64,000 nucleotides of DNA from Erythroxylum novogranatense (lineage: Eukaryota; Streptophyta; Magnoliopsida; Malpighiales; Erythroxylaceae), in contig CM057228.1 in NCBI GenBank assembly GCA_029891385.1, positions 52,601,783-52,665,782 of the forward strand, read 5' to 3'. Made by a program: the position numbers and the translations under genes. Under the pieces are notes generated by a model. That model was not told the DNA's origin and ran no database searches. It saw nothing but the letters and a program-made list of their open reading frames with translations. Shown one piece after another: positions 22,403-35,279 of the stretch (positions within the stretch are counted from its first letter, which is position 1; every line of letters begins with the position of its first letter).

Positions 22403-22984
22403 TAAGTGTTGGAACCCCTCCTAGATGAGTCACGTGTCCGACGTCCTACGTAACATCTGGACACGCAACCCCACGAGGGAGGAATTCCTCACCACAGAAG
22501 AAACTCAATTTGAACTTATATTACTGTCCTCCGAACAAATCTTGTAAGATTCACCTTAAGCTCCCTCAATAAAACTGATCTGCTTAGGGCCCGAAATTAA
22601 AATCCAACCTAAGCTGAAAGGGAATTTCATACCTCTATAATAATCAGAAATGAAAATCACTTCAATCGGAGCTCCCGAGATCAAGAAATCACCGAAATAT
22701 GGAAGTATGTTCAATTTGTCCGACTAATAGTCTCTGTTTGATAAAATCCGACAAAATTCAACTTAATCCCACAAATTCTAAAATTTGTATGAGAGGGTAG
22801 AAAAATTTTCTTAAAAAACTAATGCTTCCAAAATCGAGTGAATCGAAGGCCACATAAAAAAGTTACAAGCAAAAGGGTGAGAGGAGGACATTCAGAGATT
22901 AGGCATGGGCACGTATAAGAAATTTAGAAACTAGGCGTGGTCACGTCTAAGGATGAAATCTGGATCTGTAAAAGAAATTCAGAA

Positions 22985-23870
22985 TTTACAAAAATCATAA
23001 CTTTTGTTTCCAAACTCCAAAATTGACAAATTGGGTATCAAAATAAATCTCAAAGGAAGCTCTACAAATTCCATGAAGGATGGAAAAACTAGTTTGGCCT
23101 TTAAGAGGTTCAAAAAGTGCTTCAAAGTTTCTGCCAAATTGAAAAGGCTCCTATAATATATCAGAAGTTTGAAAAACCATATATTTTAACAAAAAAGTCC
23201 AAAAATGGTGCATTATACCCCATTGGAAAGAGAAAAAGATAATCTACAAGTTTTATGAAGGGAGAAAAAATCAATTCAGTCGTTAAAGAGGTAAAAACCC
23301 TCTCCAAGTTACTGCCTATATAAAAAAACCAATGGAACAGTGTAATTGACCAAATGAACAATACCTGTAATCTTTCTAACCTTATAACTTTTTATTCCTA
23401 ACTCCAATAATTGCAAATTATACTTCATTAGAAAGGGGAAAATATAATCTACATTTTCTACGAAGGATGCAAAAACCAAAACAAACTCTAAAGGGGTGAA
23501 AAGCCCTCCCAAAAGTTCTGTCCAAAATTGTCAAATGAACAGTAACTAAACTAGGTCTAGCCCCCTTAACTTTTTACTCCTAACTCCAAATAAGGCATAG
23601 TATACATCAATAGAAAGGTGGAAACAGAAGCTATATTTTCTATGAAGAGTGCAAAAATCAAAGCAGACTCTAAGGGGGTGAAAAACTCTCCCAAAGGTGC
23701 TGCACAAAACTAACCTTTATCAACAGTAGCTGAAACCTTTCAACCCTTATAACTTTTTTCATTCTAAGTCCAAATGTGACAAATTATATATCATTAGAAA
23801 GCTCTCAATATGTACTAAAATCTTCAAGAAGGCATTTCACTTAAATTCAAGCTCTAACATAGTCTAAAAC
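22985..23870 (-). repeat. Five diverged ~180-bp units in LTR B2
   Basis: Second-LTR copy of 1150-2090. Confidence 0.75.
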
Positions 23871-25491
23871 CCAAAAAAACATTCTTCCCATTTTAGGAAA
23901 AATTTGACAGCACCTCCCCTATTATGTAACTAACCAAAATCTTCAATTTAATTCAACCCAACTCAAGTACCTTCAAAAAAACTCAATATCCAATCTTCCA
24001 CAACACAATCCAATCCAAATATCTCATAATATCTACTCCATTGGCAGCATACGCACTCCTAAACATCTATTTAATTCCTAACTTTAAAGAAACACAATCT
24101 TACTTTTCTAATCCTGCTCAAAGCATACAAAAATACTTTTTGAACAATATACACAAAAGATACATTAAAACCCAATTCTTTTGCATTTACAAGGAAAGTA
24201 GAAATTATACAAAGCTTTAAAGGGCATTTTAGCCTGAATACAACAGAAGTATCAAAAGTTAAATACAATCCAAAATGCGACCTAAAGCTTTGTTTTCTAA
24301 AAAATGACTGCAAAAGCAAAATGCATCGGAGTGTTGCCTCAACCCGATGCGGCAACTCGGTTCCTCGCTCGACACCTGTGGAGGGGAAATGAGGGGTGAG
24401 CTCAACAGCTCCGTAGGTAATAAATTAATAAACGAGAAAATAAGCACAAAACATTATTCATTCATTCATTTTCAAAACAATGTCACATTGATAAAAGCAT
24501 TTTTCACTTTTCAAAACTCTTCACAGAATTTATCACATCAAACAATTTACAAACTTAACACATCACAAAACAACCTAACATTTCACAAAATCACAAACAA
24601 AGTGGTTCAGGTGGATCTGAAATGGAACGTACTACACATTTTTGCGAAGCGGTCATGTGTAGCCGTGACTTATGGGAGTCCGTGAGGAACTCCAATGCCA
24701 CTAGCGGGCAGGCGGGAGAAGCCTATAAGTAGACAGGTGCACCTGACTCTTATAGGACCACCACAAACCCAAATAAAACATGCATTTCACATAATTCACA
24801 CAATTCAAACTCATTAACCTCAATTGGCCTTTGCCAAATTCACTTTCACACAATTTGCCAAAATGACAATCTTTTTGTTTCCGAAATCACAAGTTCTTGT
24901 CTTTTTCATTTAATAAATCATTAAACAAATCATTCCTACATAAATTCATAATCAAAGAACATCACATACAAGTTCAAAACATCACAAAGAGTAATTCCTA
25001 CAAAAATTCTAAGTCATTGGAAACCTTAATTAACATTTATTATAAAAACGGTAATATTCCTATTAACCCAATTATTAAGGAATCACCCACCTTAAATCCT
25101 TTAGCTTGGAGGTTGATCAATTTGCCTCTCCTCTACTTCCAATGGCCTCTCTAGACCTTCATTAAGCATAATAATCCCATATTAAAAGATATAACAAAAT
25201 TCATAATCCTTAGGAAAAGAAAACATGAAATTGATTCCATATAACCTTACCCATACCTTATCTAAACCATTAGCATCAAAACCTATCTAAATAACCAACC
25301 AATTTCGAAATTCCTTACCTTCCAAGCCACCCACGAAATTGCTTCCTTTGCCTCCAATGGAGCTTAACCCTTCCTTTCCACTTTATTCTTGAAGAAAACT
25401 CTTAAACCTTCCTTTCTAAAGCATAAAAACCTAACCTCCTTCTTCTCTTCTTCTTCTCCTTATCTCCACCGAAGGTCACTCTCCCTCTTTC

Positions 25492-25502
25492 TCTTATAAA
25501 AT
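25492..25502 (-). promoter_or_regulatory. Putative TATA box of LTR B2
   Basis: Minus-strand TTTTATAAGAG with GA-rich leader downstream. As this is the 5' LTR, it would drive the genomic RNA of element B. Confidence 0.5.
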
Positions 25503-25980
25503 TTCGTAAGTCTCCTCTCTTATTCTTTGTAATTGTCGTAAGCTTTGTTCTTAAAAAACTTAGGGGACTTTATTTCTAACATATAAAACCTAAGCTAAAA
25601 CTACGTAGTTTAGGATCCTTCATACTTGCAATTTATTCTCCCTTCTTTTCCTTATAAAATTCGTAACTTCACTCACTCCTACATCCTTGAGCCATTTGTT
25701 TCTATTCTTTATTCTTGTTTTAATTAACTAAAAGGACCATAATAGCCTTCCTTGAAAGCCTTAAGCCTTAAAAACATTTATGGACTTCCTAATTTGCCCT
25801 TTACACCAACTTATGCCTTTAAATTCTAACAACTTATAAAAATTATAATTTTAACTAATCCCTTCCATTAATTTCTATAAACTAAGTACTAAAAACCCCA
25901 AATTGCCCTAACAAAAAGGAAATTAGTAAACTCATCCTCAAAATAAATAAAGCATGCTTAATGCGAATCGGGACCCAACA

Positions 25981-26788
25981 TTTAACTTGGTCAACATACA
26001 CGTGACATTCTTGAATGGATTACACCAAACCCATAGAACATGTAATTCATGACTTGAAAACCAATTGCCCAAATGGCACATTTTGAAAACTTGTCTTTCA
26101 TGAGCATGAAATATTTCATGTGCAATTCCATCATCATTTCACACATCATCAACCAAAATCCTATACCAATCATATAGCTATTTCCCAAATCATTCAAAAG
26201 CCACAAAGACAGCAATTATGAAGTAATTTGAAATCATTCTCATATCAGTGCATAATTCATTCACAAAATTCACATATAAAAACATGTGACACATTCTCAA
26301 AGAATTTTAAGGAACAATAAATGCACATTTTCAAGGTAGTTGGAAATCATTTAATTCCATTTATTTGAAAGAAACTTTAATGTCTTATTAACTTAATTAT
26401 AAAAATGTCACCCACCTTAATTTTCTTGCTTGAAAACTTGCTCAAGGATGTCTCTCATCTTCCTCCCCTTGCCTCTCTTGCCTCCGTTCAACATTGACAA
26501 AATCCCATCCAAAATGAATTCCAATTGGAAAACCTAAAGAAACCTATGCATGAAATTGATCCTAGAATACTTATACCCATGCATTTCCTAAGCTCTTTGA
26601 ACCAAATCCGTTCCAAAAATCCAAATATTAAAACACAAACTTACCTTGAATCTTCACCAAACAAAGAGTTTCTTGGCTCTAATGGAAGCTTTAACCTTTC
26701 TCTTCCTTTTTCCCTTCTTGCTCAACCCCAAAATCCCTCTTGAAGGCCAAGAAAAATTAAAACCTAGCTCAACCCTCTTTTTTCTCTC
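25981..26788 (-). mobile_element. LTR C, middle segment
   Basis: Continuation of LTR C after the B insertion, starting with the right TTTA duplication (25981-25984). The text resembles solo LTR D 56910-57660 in order, including a polypyrimidine stretch and AAAACCTAGC near the promoter end. No coding region supported. Confidence 0.7.
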
Positions 26789-28865
26789 AACTGTTGGATC
26801 GGAAAAAGAAAGCATGCTTAGTATGGAGAAACAATAGATTTCAAAACTTTTTAAGAAATCATCTTGCAGCGGAAGCAATATATCCAAATCAACATGCTAA
26901 TCCATACACGATATGGTATAAGGATAATAAAACCAAGAACAAGATAAAAGGAATTACCGACTCCTTCGCTACAGCTTTAAATCCTCGCTGCGCTATCCTC
27001 TCCTTCTTATATCCAAATCCTTTGCCTTTGAGTCTTTTCCTTTAGCAATCTATCTTCTTCCATGTTGTAGTATCCTCAACCAATTAGATTTACCACTTGT
27101 TCTTCAAGGACAACTAGGTTAACAAAATCCTTTGGTGGGAAAGGAGAAGAAATATTTGGAGGAGATTTTCTTAGAAGAAAAAGAACCAAAATTGAAACTC
27201 TTTCAATTCTTTCACTTAGGAATTTCGGTTCTACCTTGCATGAAAGGAGAAAATATCTAAAAACCATGCAAGAACCCTTTCTTACATCTCAATTTCGAAA
27301 TATGCATCAATGGAAAGAGTGAGAGGCATCCAATGCATCACTTCTTACATTAATCACTCATCAAATAGCCAATAAATGAGACTTACTTCATTTATCTTTA
27401 AAATGGCTATTTGAAAAGACCATAACCTATAATTGAATACCCATTTCGGTTTTGGCAAGAAGAAAGAAGGAAGATGGTCCATCTAATGCACATCTTTCAT
27501 CTTTAATCTAATGAATGTAAATAGGTTGCATGCCAACATTAAAAGCCAACCATTAAACCATTTAATGGTAAGTTCATAACTCCATTTAATAATGATGAAC
27601 CATAATAAAGACCATCTTTATTTAGTATTTTAATGTCAAATGTGGTTACACATCTAACCTAACACAATTTCGAAATTGCTTCTTCTCCATTTTAAAAAAA
27701 ATTGTTTTAATATAATTAATCTAATCAATTACATTAAACCAAAACAAGCCCATTTCTAAATGAACATATGGGCTTCCAATTAACCATTAATTAGTTTAAG
27801 CCCATCATTCAATTATGGACTTCTAAAGCCTCCAAACTACTTCTTACTTAGCTTGATAACCTTCCTTAAAGCCAAGTGGGGAATCTTATTGGACTTTGAT
27901 AATTCAAGCTCCAATAAGCCCAGAAATAATTCAATCTCATTGGAATTAATTCTAGCTTATTAACTAAATGTCATTCCACTAAAGACAATTAGTTGAACTC
28001 TTGAATTATTAAATATTATGAGAATATGTCCAATTTCAAACCCTATTTAGAACCTTATTATAGCTATCCGCACAACAAAGGGTAAAATTACCGTTTTGCC
28101 CTTATGTTGGTTTTTCCTTCTAGATCTCCCATTTTACTTTATATGGTGATTAACACATAAGATCTCATCTTAGTGTTAAGACTTGATGGGTAGCTAGTCC
28201 ATCAAACTCTGGCGCCATTTAATCACCAAATCTCCTTAAAACATCTAGAAGAGATGATAACACTATAAACTCTTTATTCGAGTGAATGTTCACGATACAT
28301 GTTTCAATTAATAATTCCAACATGCATAATCGGATTAATACCTGTAAAAATCCATTCCGATCATATCAAGAATTATAATGAACACATATGAGTTCACCAC
28401 TCATCAAGATTGTGGTTCATAATGTTTAATGCTTAAGTTGTATGTTTTAAGATTAAAGTAACTACCACTTTATTCTCGAAAACATACTTGATTCTAGATT
28501 CATTTAATAGTGCCATTATCGATAGTCTACTACTATCATGATATGAAACTCATCATTCCCTTTAAGTAAACTCCTTTACTTATATGGAGATAAATCGCAA
28601 CACTACGCCTAAACCATAATCAAACGACCAACTTGATTATTCAACTGTGAATCAATTAATTGATTTTAATAATATACATGTTTCCCATACATCTCTATGT
28701 ATATGTATATTACTTACAAATGAATCTTGGTACCTTATGACCAGATATATAATGCTCATACAGATAAAACCAAACTCTTTTGTTTTATTAATAATAAATA
28801 TTTTCATTACAAAATCAGAATCAAGAAGATAAAGTTACATGTAAATACACTTGCTTTCCACTACA
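26789..28865 (-). mobile_element. Probable copia-type solo LTR L inside LTR C
   Basis: A roughly 2.1 kb block with no counterpart in the related LTR D and with the look of a Ty1/copia LTR in reverse: plus-strand start near TGTTGGATCGG (26792), GCAGCGGAAGCAATATATCC near its left end, and right end near CCACTACA. CTCTC occurs at 26784-26788 and 28866-28870 and could be the target duplication, but the flanks are CT-rich and three bases (AAC) precede the TG, so the ends are approximate. No PBS, polypurine tract or coding region. Confidence 0.6.
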
Positions 28866-29163
28866 CTCTCTTCTCTTCTCTCTTCAATTTCATTTCCTCT
28901 CTCTTCTAACACATGCCAACTAGTTTTCCTCTTACTCTTATACTCTTAATGAGTGCAAAATGCCCCTTTTGCCCTTCCCACTCAAATGAACTTCCAAAAA
29001 TGCCCCTCATGCAAATTTACCACCTTAAAATTTAATTCAATTTAACTGTCATAAAATCCTACTCACATTAGTATGTTAATTAATTCCAACATAAATTAAT
29101 CTAGCAAGACCCCAAAATTAATCTAATCATGCTTATCCATTAAAAAAAATTCAGGGGCCAACA
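28866..29163 (-). mobile_element. LTR C, right segment (LTR start)
   Basis: Ends AAAAATTCAGGGGCCAACA, the minus-strand LTR start TGTTGGCCCC, parallel to solo LTR D ending TTTTGGGGCTAACA. No polypurine tract is evident to the right, so C is more likely a 5' LTR or solo LTR than a 3' LTR. Confidence 0.7.
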
Positions 29164-30780
29164 TCTCACCCATATCCTTTGTGAAAAAATCCTGACTTTT
29201 TTATAAGCTACCTTTAGAAATGAATGAGAATATCAATCCCACAAAAACCACACATCCAGGGATGAACCTTGGTGACCTGAAACTTGCATAAGATGAGTGT
29301 GTTATCCTTTTAAAGCAAGGATTGATTGAGCCTAAAAAGTCAGACTGGGTTTGCCAGGAATTTTATGTCAACAAATGTTCAGAGAAAATACGTGGAAAAA
29401 AGAGATTGGTAATTGATTATAAGCCTCTGAATGCATTCCTGCAAGATTACAAGTTTCCTCTTCTAAAGATCAGTACTGAGGTACTATTTTTAAAAGAATT
29501 TGTTGTCTTTTCCAAGTTTGATCTTGAAGTAAGATTTTGACTATTAGGTATCGACCCAATTGAGGGATGCAAGACTACATTTTACATTCCCAATGTACAG
29601 TACCAATAGAATGTTATGCCATTTGGGATTAAAGTCACCCATCACCATTTTAAATAACGATGACCAAGATCTAATTGATGACATTCTCCAGTTCTCAAAG
29701 ACCTATGAGGAACATCAGGCCTTACTTCAAGGATTCTTGAATCTTACCAAACAATATGGCATTATGCTTTCAGTTTCGAAAAGCATCATTGGCACTAAAG
29801 AAATTGAATTTCTGGGTATCCATTTCAAAGATGGATTCTACCAACCTGGTCCACATATCGCACAAGATTTGTTACATTTTCCTGATGAATAACTCACTGT
29901 GAAACAGATACAACAATTCCTCAGGATTGTTAATTACATTTGTAAGTTCATATCGCACATGGAAGCTTATACTTCATGTTTATCCAAGTTATTGAGATAG
30001 AATCCACCTTGGCCTCTTGATATTCTCCCTTCCTTTTCTCATTATAAATATCCTCTTCAACAAAGTATCGTTGCAACTCCTTTACCTTTTAAAGTTTTTA
30101 GTTATCAGATGGCTAGCGAACCTCTCTTAGCCTTCATAAAAAAATCTTTTCCTCCTATTGCTAGTACACCCACTAGTGTTCCTGAAGTTGCCTCACTTGC
30201 TTGTATGAGTTTGTTTTGTTATTTGCATCATTTTCTTTATGAACATAATTCTCTTAGAATTCCCACAATGTTCAACCTCGAAGCACCTTACCTTAATGAC
30301 CCCGAAGGGCATACAGGGAAAGTATGACAACCAACTAGCCAAAACAACATGTTTGAAAAGACCATCGACTATCTAAAGTTGGATTGTAGACTACTGCAGT
30401 GTCTGATAGACTATTATAGCATAACATGGGAACCTTGTGACTATCAGTAACTTCTAGGTATGATGGCCAAGACTTCAAAGCCCTTACTCTCCATGGACAC
30501 AACACCAGCTTTCCTCTTAGGAACCTTACTCTCTCATAAAACCTTTTCCCCTTTGAAACAATAGTCTCAACAGTATCTACACTCTTTCCCTGTTAAACTC
30601 TAATCTCATAGTGGAATTGTTTTAAAAGTAGTCGCAGACTGTCTTAGACTTTCTGATACTTAAGATCCTTATAAGAGGTGAGTGTAGTGCATCCTTGTCT
30701 CTGCATAATGACAGATAGTAACATTACTCAAGATTTAAGCTTTTAGGAGAGGGAGAACTTAGAAAGAATGGAAAACCCTC
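29164..30780 (+). pseudogene. Endogenous caulimovirid (pararetrovirus) RT/RNase H remnant
   Basis: Plus-strand frames with reverse-transcriptase motifs of plant pararetroviruses: SDWVCQEFYVNK, IRGKKRLVIDYKPLN and VFSKFDLE (29322-29540), then after a break LIDDILQF in place of the usual tyrosine-initiated DD box, KQYGIMLSVSKS and FYQPGPHIAQDLL (29560-29892), and a thumb-like QQFLRIVNYICKF after a further stop. These are nearer to Caulimoviridae than to the Ty3/gypsy elements here. Stops at 29538-29540, near 29590 and near 29890 and several frame breaks make it inert. A later open stretch (30109-30327) ending near DPEGHTGKV is not identified. 30328-30780 holds no recognisable gene. Bounded by LTR C on the left and LTR J on the right. 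Confidence 0.75.
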
Positions 30781-32428
30781 TGATGGCGTGTCAAACCAAC
30801 AAAAATAAATTCCTACTTTAGAACACTTAAGTGAGTAAAGTGGTGAATAGGGTCGAACCACAGAGACCAATGAAGTAATTATTTATTTGTGCGAAATCGA
30901 AAATAAAATAATAATAATAATAATAATTTGATTTGAGAATGATTGATTTTAGAAACACGAAATCACACAAGAAGAAATTAAAAATAAGATTGAAAATAAT
31001 ATGAATAAAAACCTAGCCAAGGTACTCTGTCGTTTGATACCGTAATTCGATCATAGACTCAAAAATATAAATTTCGTTCATTCCTATGGACAAAGTTATA
31101 GCAGACCGTGAACAGCACAAATCTACCAATTCATTCGTAATTATTCGATAATCCCGAGTAAAGCTCCGCAGATTATTTCCCTAACCAATTAGACTATTCG
31201 AGTAAAGCTCCATGAATATAATCTATGGCGCTTATAGGCTCTAATGGACCCTCGTCTTAGCCAACAGAATCGGACACCCGTAATCTATTTAGACTAAATT
31301 ATTTAATCCCATTAACCTCTTAATTGAAATTAATTCGTCACTCGATAGATAGTAATCACGGATTAACTAATCTATTCGGTAATTTATTATTAAGTTAATT
31401 AATTAACAGGCCTCATTAATCAACAAACTCAACAATAATTAATTGATCAAGCGCAGAGATTAAATAAACATAAGAAATTCACGAAAACAATTAAACCACG
31501 AGAGTCTCACGAACTACATGCATCAAACGTAAAGTACCTTGTCTAGATTAAAACTTAGCCACACCTAATACTAGTCTCTATCTATTAAAGCTGAAATTCA
31601 AATCAATGTTGGAATTTAATCTTCACGATTACCGAATGACTCCAGCTACTGTCGTCCCTAGCTTTCCTGAAATATGCTTCTGCTGGTCCACGTCTCTAAC
31701 TTCGGTGTTCAATCCTTCAAGTCGTTGCTGCTCACTCTTCTCTCTAATGTCAATAATATATTCCTCTAATGCTCTCCCCTTGTTGCCGCCGCAATCCTTG
31801 ACTTTTGATGATAGTAATGTCTTCCTCCCCCTGTGCTTTTTATTCTCTGCCGTCCTCTCCCTTTTAATACTGATAAAATATAATCCCTCTAAGCTTTCAA
31901 ACTCTACCGCCGCCATCTTCCCTTCTCCTCTGTCCATTTATTACCCACCCTCCTTTTCTAGGTTTTCTTTCTTCCTTTAATGAAGTGGGCCCCCTTTCTC
32001 TTGTATAAAAAATATATTCCCTCAAAGTTACTGTCAACACACCTTATTCCCTCTAGGTTTTTGTTCCTTCTCATTAAATGAAGTGGGCCCCTCACATTTA
32101 ATGGTCTTAATGAACAAAGTGGGGCCCAATTCAAATGTCAAAATAAAACTTCAAGCCATAAACTTAGTCAACAAAGAGGGCTGTTATTGAGGCCCAAATC
32201 CCAAGGCAAATTCGCAGGTAGTCAGTACTGTGTTACCTTCAACATGGTCATGTTGAAATCTTCAGTTCCAAATTCACCAATTTCACTCCAAATTGCATCA
32301 CTTTGGTATTTCATCACCTAGAACATACAAAGACACGAATTATCACAGAAACACAAGCAAAACGTCACAAAAGCCTACCAAAAGAACATAAGACACAAAG
32401 ACTTAACATAACAAAATGCAAGTTATCA
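30781..32428 (-). repeat. LTR J (3' LTR of Tat/Athila-type element J)
   Basis: Plus-strand start TGATGGCGTGTCAAACC with GGGTCGAACCACAGAGACC (30850-30868), the reverse of the Tat/Athila LTR 3' end. Right end ...AGTTATCA (minus-strand start TGATAACTTGC), directly next to a polypurine tract. 1648 bp. The partner 5' LTR is not in the window. Confidence 0.8.
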
Positions 32429-32444
32429 AAATCCCCCACACTTA
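32429..32444 (-). other. Polypurine tract of element J
   Basis: Minus-strand TAAGTGTGGGGGATTT abutting LTR J, the typical Tat/Athila polypurine tract. Confidence 0.85.
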
Positions 32445-34363
32445 GCTCTTACTCGTCCTTGAGGAAGGTTAAAAACATAAATTTTGAAAGCCTAAGACCG
32501 AGAATGCAAAAACTAAGTATGGATGCAAAAACAAGAAGAAATAAATATGCAAATGTAGGGGACATTTTCTTAAGTGTCAAAATTTTTCTCCCAACCTCCC
32601 AACAACATCAAAGATATACAAGGATTATAAACAAGAAGGAACCTGTGACATTTGATCCATAAAAATAATGAACTCACTTTAAACGTAAGAGCCAAGCAAG
32701 ATAGCACAATAGACTTAGAGGAAATCTACACCATGTCAAAATAATAGGTCCTCTCATTGTCATACACTCCAACACTCAAGTGTTTATGGCTCAAATGTGT
32801 TTTAACTCTCATAAATTCAAACAATGCAATGCTCTACCATAGGCTTGCTCTTCAATCTTGAATACACTACTAAGTATTACATGCATAACATAAATCAAAA
32901 GCTCTTAAACAAGGATGCAACTTAGCTGGGTTAGGGGTAAGGTAAAAGAAAGGTAAGAAAAGGCTAAGTATCAAAGTGAGTAGAGCATAACAGGTAATCA
33001 ATAACACATATGTGCGCATCCTGCATATCATCAAACAATTAAGCACATCTCTCTCTTTTTTTTTTCTTTGAACTTTCATTCCCCAAACATTTTTCAATCA
33101 AGCACATGGGGAATCCTTTTCTTTCTTTTCTCTACTTAGCCTCAAACTTTTTTTTCGTTTTTTTTCTTTTCTTTTTTTCTTTTGTTTCTTTTCCTTTTTT
33201 TCTTTTTTTGTTTTTTTTTCGATTCCTTCCCCATTGACGACAAGTAAAATACAAGTCATATACCACTGATATTCTTATATCCACAACCTTCACAAGTTTA
33301 ACTCAACAACTATGCTCTACTAACCATGATAAGGTTTAGAAAGATAAATCAAATAAGAAAAGGTTAAGTTAAACATGGTAAAGCAAAGAACAGATAATAA
33401 GCTCAAATGGGCTCACTAGTGGATAACATGCTTTGGGTTGGCTTTTTGGTCAAGTGGCTAAAATCCTAAGTGCCTTTATCATCTTCATGCATGCATGTAA
33501 AAGTGTAGTCTCAACAAGATATCAAGCAAGTTCTAGAGATACAAAGCATTGAATGAACACACATCAAAGAATTGCGTTGAAGGATCAAAATCTCACATGG
33601 GACAATCATCTATTAAGTTAACACAATGTAGTTTCAAAATCAATCCAAAAGCTATCAAGCTTAAAACTCACATAAAAACACATTCATTAAGTTCATGATT
33701 CAAATATCACAGATTAACTCTCACCTGTAATACTCATATTCTTATCAATCATTGGGAGATCAAAAGAAAAAACTAAACACTTAAGGTGCAAAAGCATGCA
33801 AAAACGAAAAAAAATCTTTTTGTGTTTTTCAAACGTTTTTTTAATGGATTTTTGAACTAAAACATGTAAGTGCAAGTGAAAATCTTCAAGTTCAAGCAAG
33901 AGCAAAGGTGTGACACTTTGAAGCACAAAAACTAAGAAAAATCTGAACCATTCACCTACTAAAACCTGAAAATTTCATGCAAAATTTAACCTAAATCCTT
34001 CCCCCACACTTTAGACCAAACATTGTCCTCAATGTTAGGGAATGAAAGACAAGAACAGTAAAAAAAAAAAGTAAAGAGTGAAAGAAAGCTTCTCTAAGGT
34101 GATGCGCCAAGGTAATGGTGGAGCTGCGAGGTGATGCGCCCATACTATCCTGCAAAACAATAAAAACCTTCCGACCAAGTGACAACCAACAACAGCACAA
34201 AATATAGGAAGAAAATTCAAAAAGAAAATGTTGAAAAACAAGAACCTGACATAATTATGAACAACTAAAAATTAAATTGCGAAGAACAAAATGAAAGTAA
34301 ACCTTGGGTTGCCTCCCAAGAAGCGCCTTGGTTTAGGGTCGCTAGCTCGACTCTTTTTTCTCC
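32445..34363 (-). mobile_element. 3' untranslated region of element J
   Basis: No reading frame supported. Includes a T-rich tract (about 33054-33235, plus strand), a second polypurine-like motif with a nearby palindrome (CCCCCACACTTTAGACC and CATTGTCCTCAATG, about 34001-34035), and AAGGCGCTTCTTGGGAGGCA in minus-related form near 34310-34330, a phrase common between the last ORF and the polypurine tract of Tat/Athila elements. Confidence 0.7.
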
Positions 34364-35274
34364 TCACGTGACAAAATTGTGATCTTCATGTATCACATGC
34401 GGCTCCTCCATGTGAGGTAATTCTGGATAGAGCCTTAGTTGATCATCCTCCTCCTCTAGTATCTTCGCTATCCTCAGCTTCTCAATTTTAACCGAGTCCA
34501 TACATTCCAGAAATATTTCAAATGCCACCTCACCTTTTTCTTCTTCAGTTAACTTCTCCAATCTGTAATGTAAAGGTAAAGAGTTAGTTTCAAAAATAAT
34601 TATGGACTCAATACTTACCTCTGAGCTAAAAGATGTGTTCTTTTCAGCTTCGAGCTCCTTCTCCACTTCTTTGACACAAACAATTCGTTGATGGTTGACC
34701 TCAAAATTCTCAAGCTCCTCATCACTTTGCAATTTCTTCTTCTTAGCCAACCTGTGTGGGAATGGTGGCCTTTCTGGATTAACTATCACGATTTCCTCGA
34801 TTTTAGCTTCTTTTTCTGGCTCAACAGTTTCAACATGGTCATGTTGAAGTTTCTGCGATCCTTCAGCACTTTCAATTTTTTTTCCACTATGCAAGGTAAT
34901 GGCACTAATATTCTGCCTATGATTGACAGTAGGCTGAGAAGGCAATTTCCCTTGACTCTGTGCGGCGACCAATTGACTAAGTTGCTCCCTCAACTCTTGA
35001 AAATTTTTATTAGTCTGAGCCTGAAATTGTGTTGAATCAGTCTGAAACTGAACCAAACTCTACAGTTATGTATTGGTCATCAATTGAGTCGTAGTCAACT
35101 GTGACATGAGATCCTCCAAGGTGGAAATTCGGTCGTCATAATTAGGCCTCGGATATTGCTGTTGCTGCTGCTGACTACTCTGACCTTGTTGCTCATTCCC
35201 ATATCTCAGATTGGGATGATCCCTCCATCCTGGGTTGTAAGTATTCGAATAGGGATCATATTTTCTTTGAGACT
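34364..35274 (-). pseudogene. Gag of element J, C-terminal part (gag-only element)
   Basis: Minus strand, entering from the E insertion: RKYDPYSNTYNPGWRDHPNL, a glutamine run, NYDDRISTLEDLMSQL, an in-frame stop near 35063-35065, then NFQELREQLSQL, ISAITLHSGKKIE and ERPPFPHRLAKKKK. These phrases mark the Gag C-terminus of Tat/Athila-type Ty3/gypsy elements. After PHRLAKKKK the usual continuation into protease and RT is absent. Instead there is an acidic, Glu-rich tail ending HEDHNFVT-stop, followed by 3' UTR. J therefore looks like a non-autonomous derivative that kept gag and lost pol. The N-terminal side is at 48739-48836 and beyond. Confidence 0.8.
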
Positions 35275-35279
35275 GATAA
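35275..35279. repeat. Target-site duplication of element E, left copy (GATAA)
   Basis: GATAA before TGTAGCACCCC; repeated at 48739-48743. Confidence 0.95.

Larger units (their letters stand above)
592..25980 (-). mobile_element. Element B: Ty3/gypsy chromovirus (Tekay type) with nested insertions
   Basis: Complete minus-strand LTR retrotransposon. The upstream (5') LTR is 22407-25980. The downstream (3') LTR is 592-17737, interrupted by elements I and A; its net length of about 3579 bp agrees with 3574 bp for the intact partner. The interior (17738-22406, 4669 bp) has, in minus-strand order, PBS, gag, protease, RT, RNase H, integrase, chromodomain and polypurine tract. This order, with a C-terminal chromodomain, defines plant chromoviruses; the chromodomain tail and the ARVF...LFD protease start fit the Tekay clade. 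Several in-frame stops, one frameshift and an RT deletion make it non-functional. It is the only plausible in-window relative of a protein donor for the non-coding elements A, E and G. Confidence 0.9.
22407..25980 (-). repeat. LTR B2 (5' LTR of element B), uninterrupted, 3574 bp
   Basis: TGTTGGAACCCC...GGGACCCAACA. It holds the unoccupied target sites for solo LTR I (about 25360-25370) and element A (TTAGG, 25610-25614). Same internal order as LTR B1: ~180-bp units at 22985-23870, stem-loop block at 24372-24420, a purine-rich leader and TATA-like site near 25492-25502 on the minus strand. The two B LTRs differ by scattered substitutions, clearly more than LTRs A1 and A2 outside their repeats. 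Confidence 0.93.
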
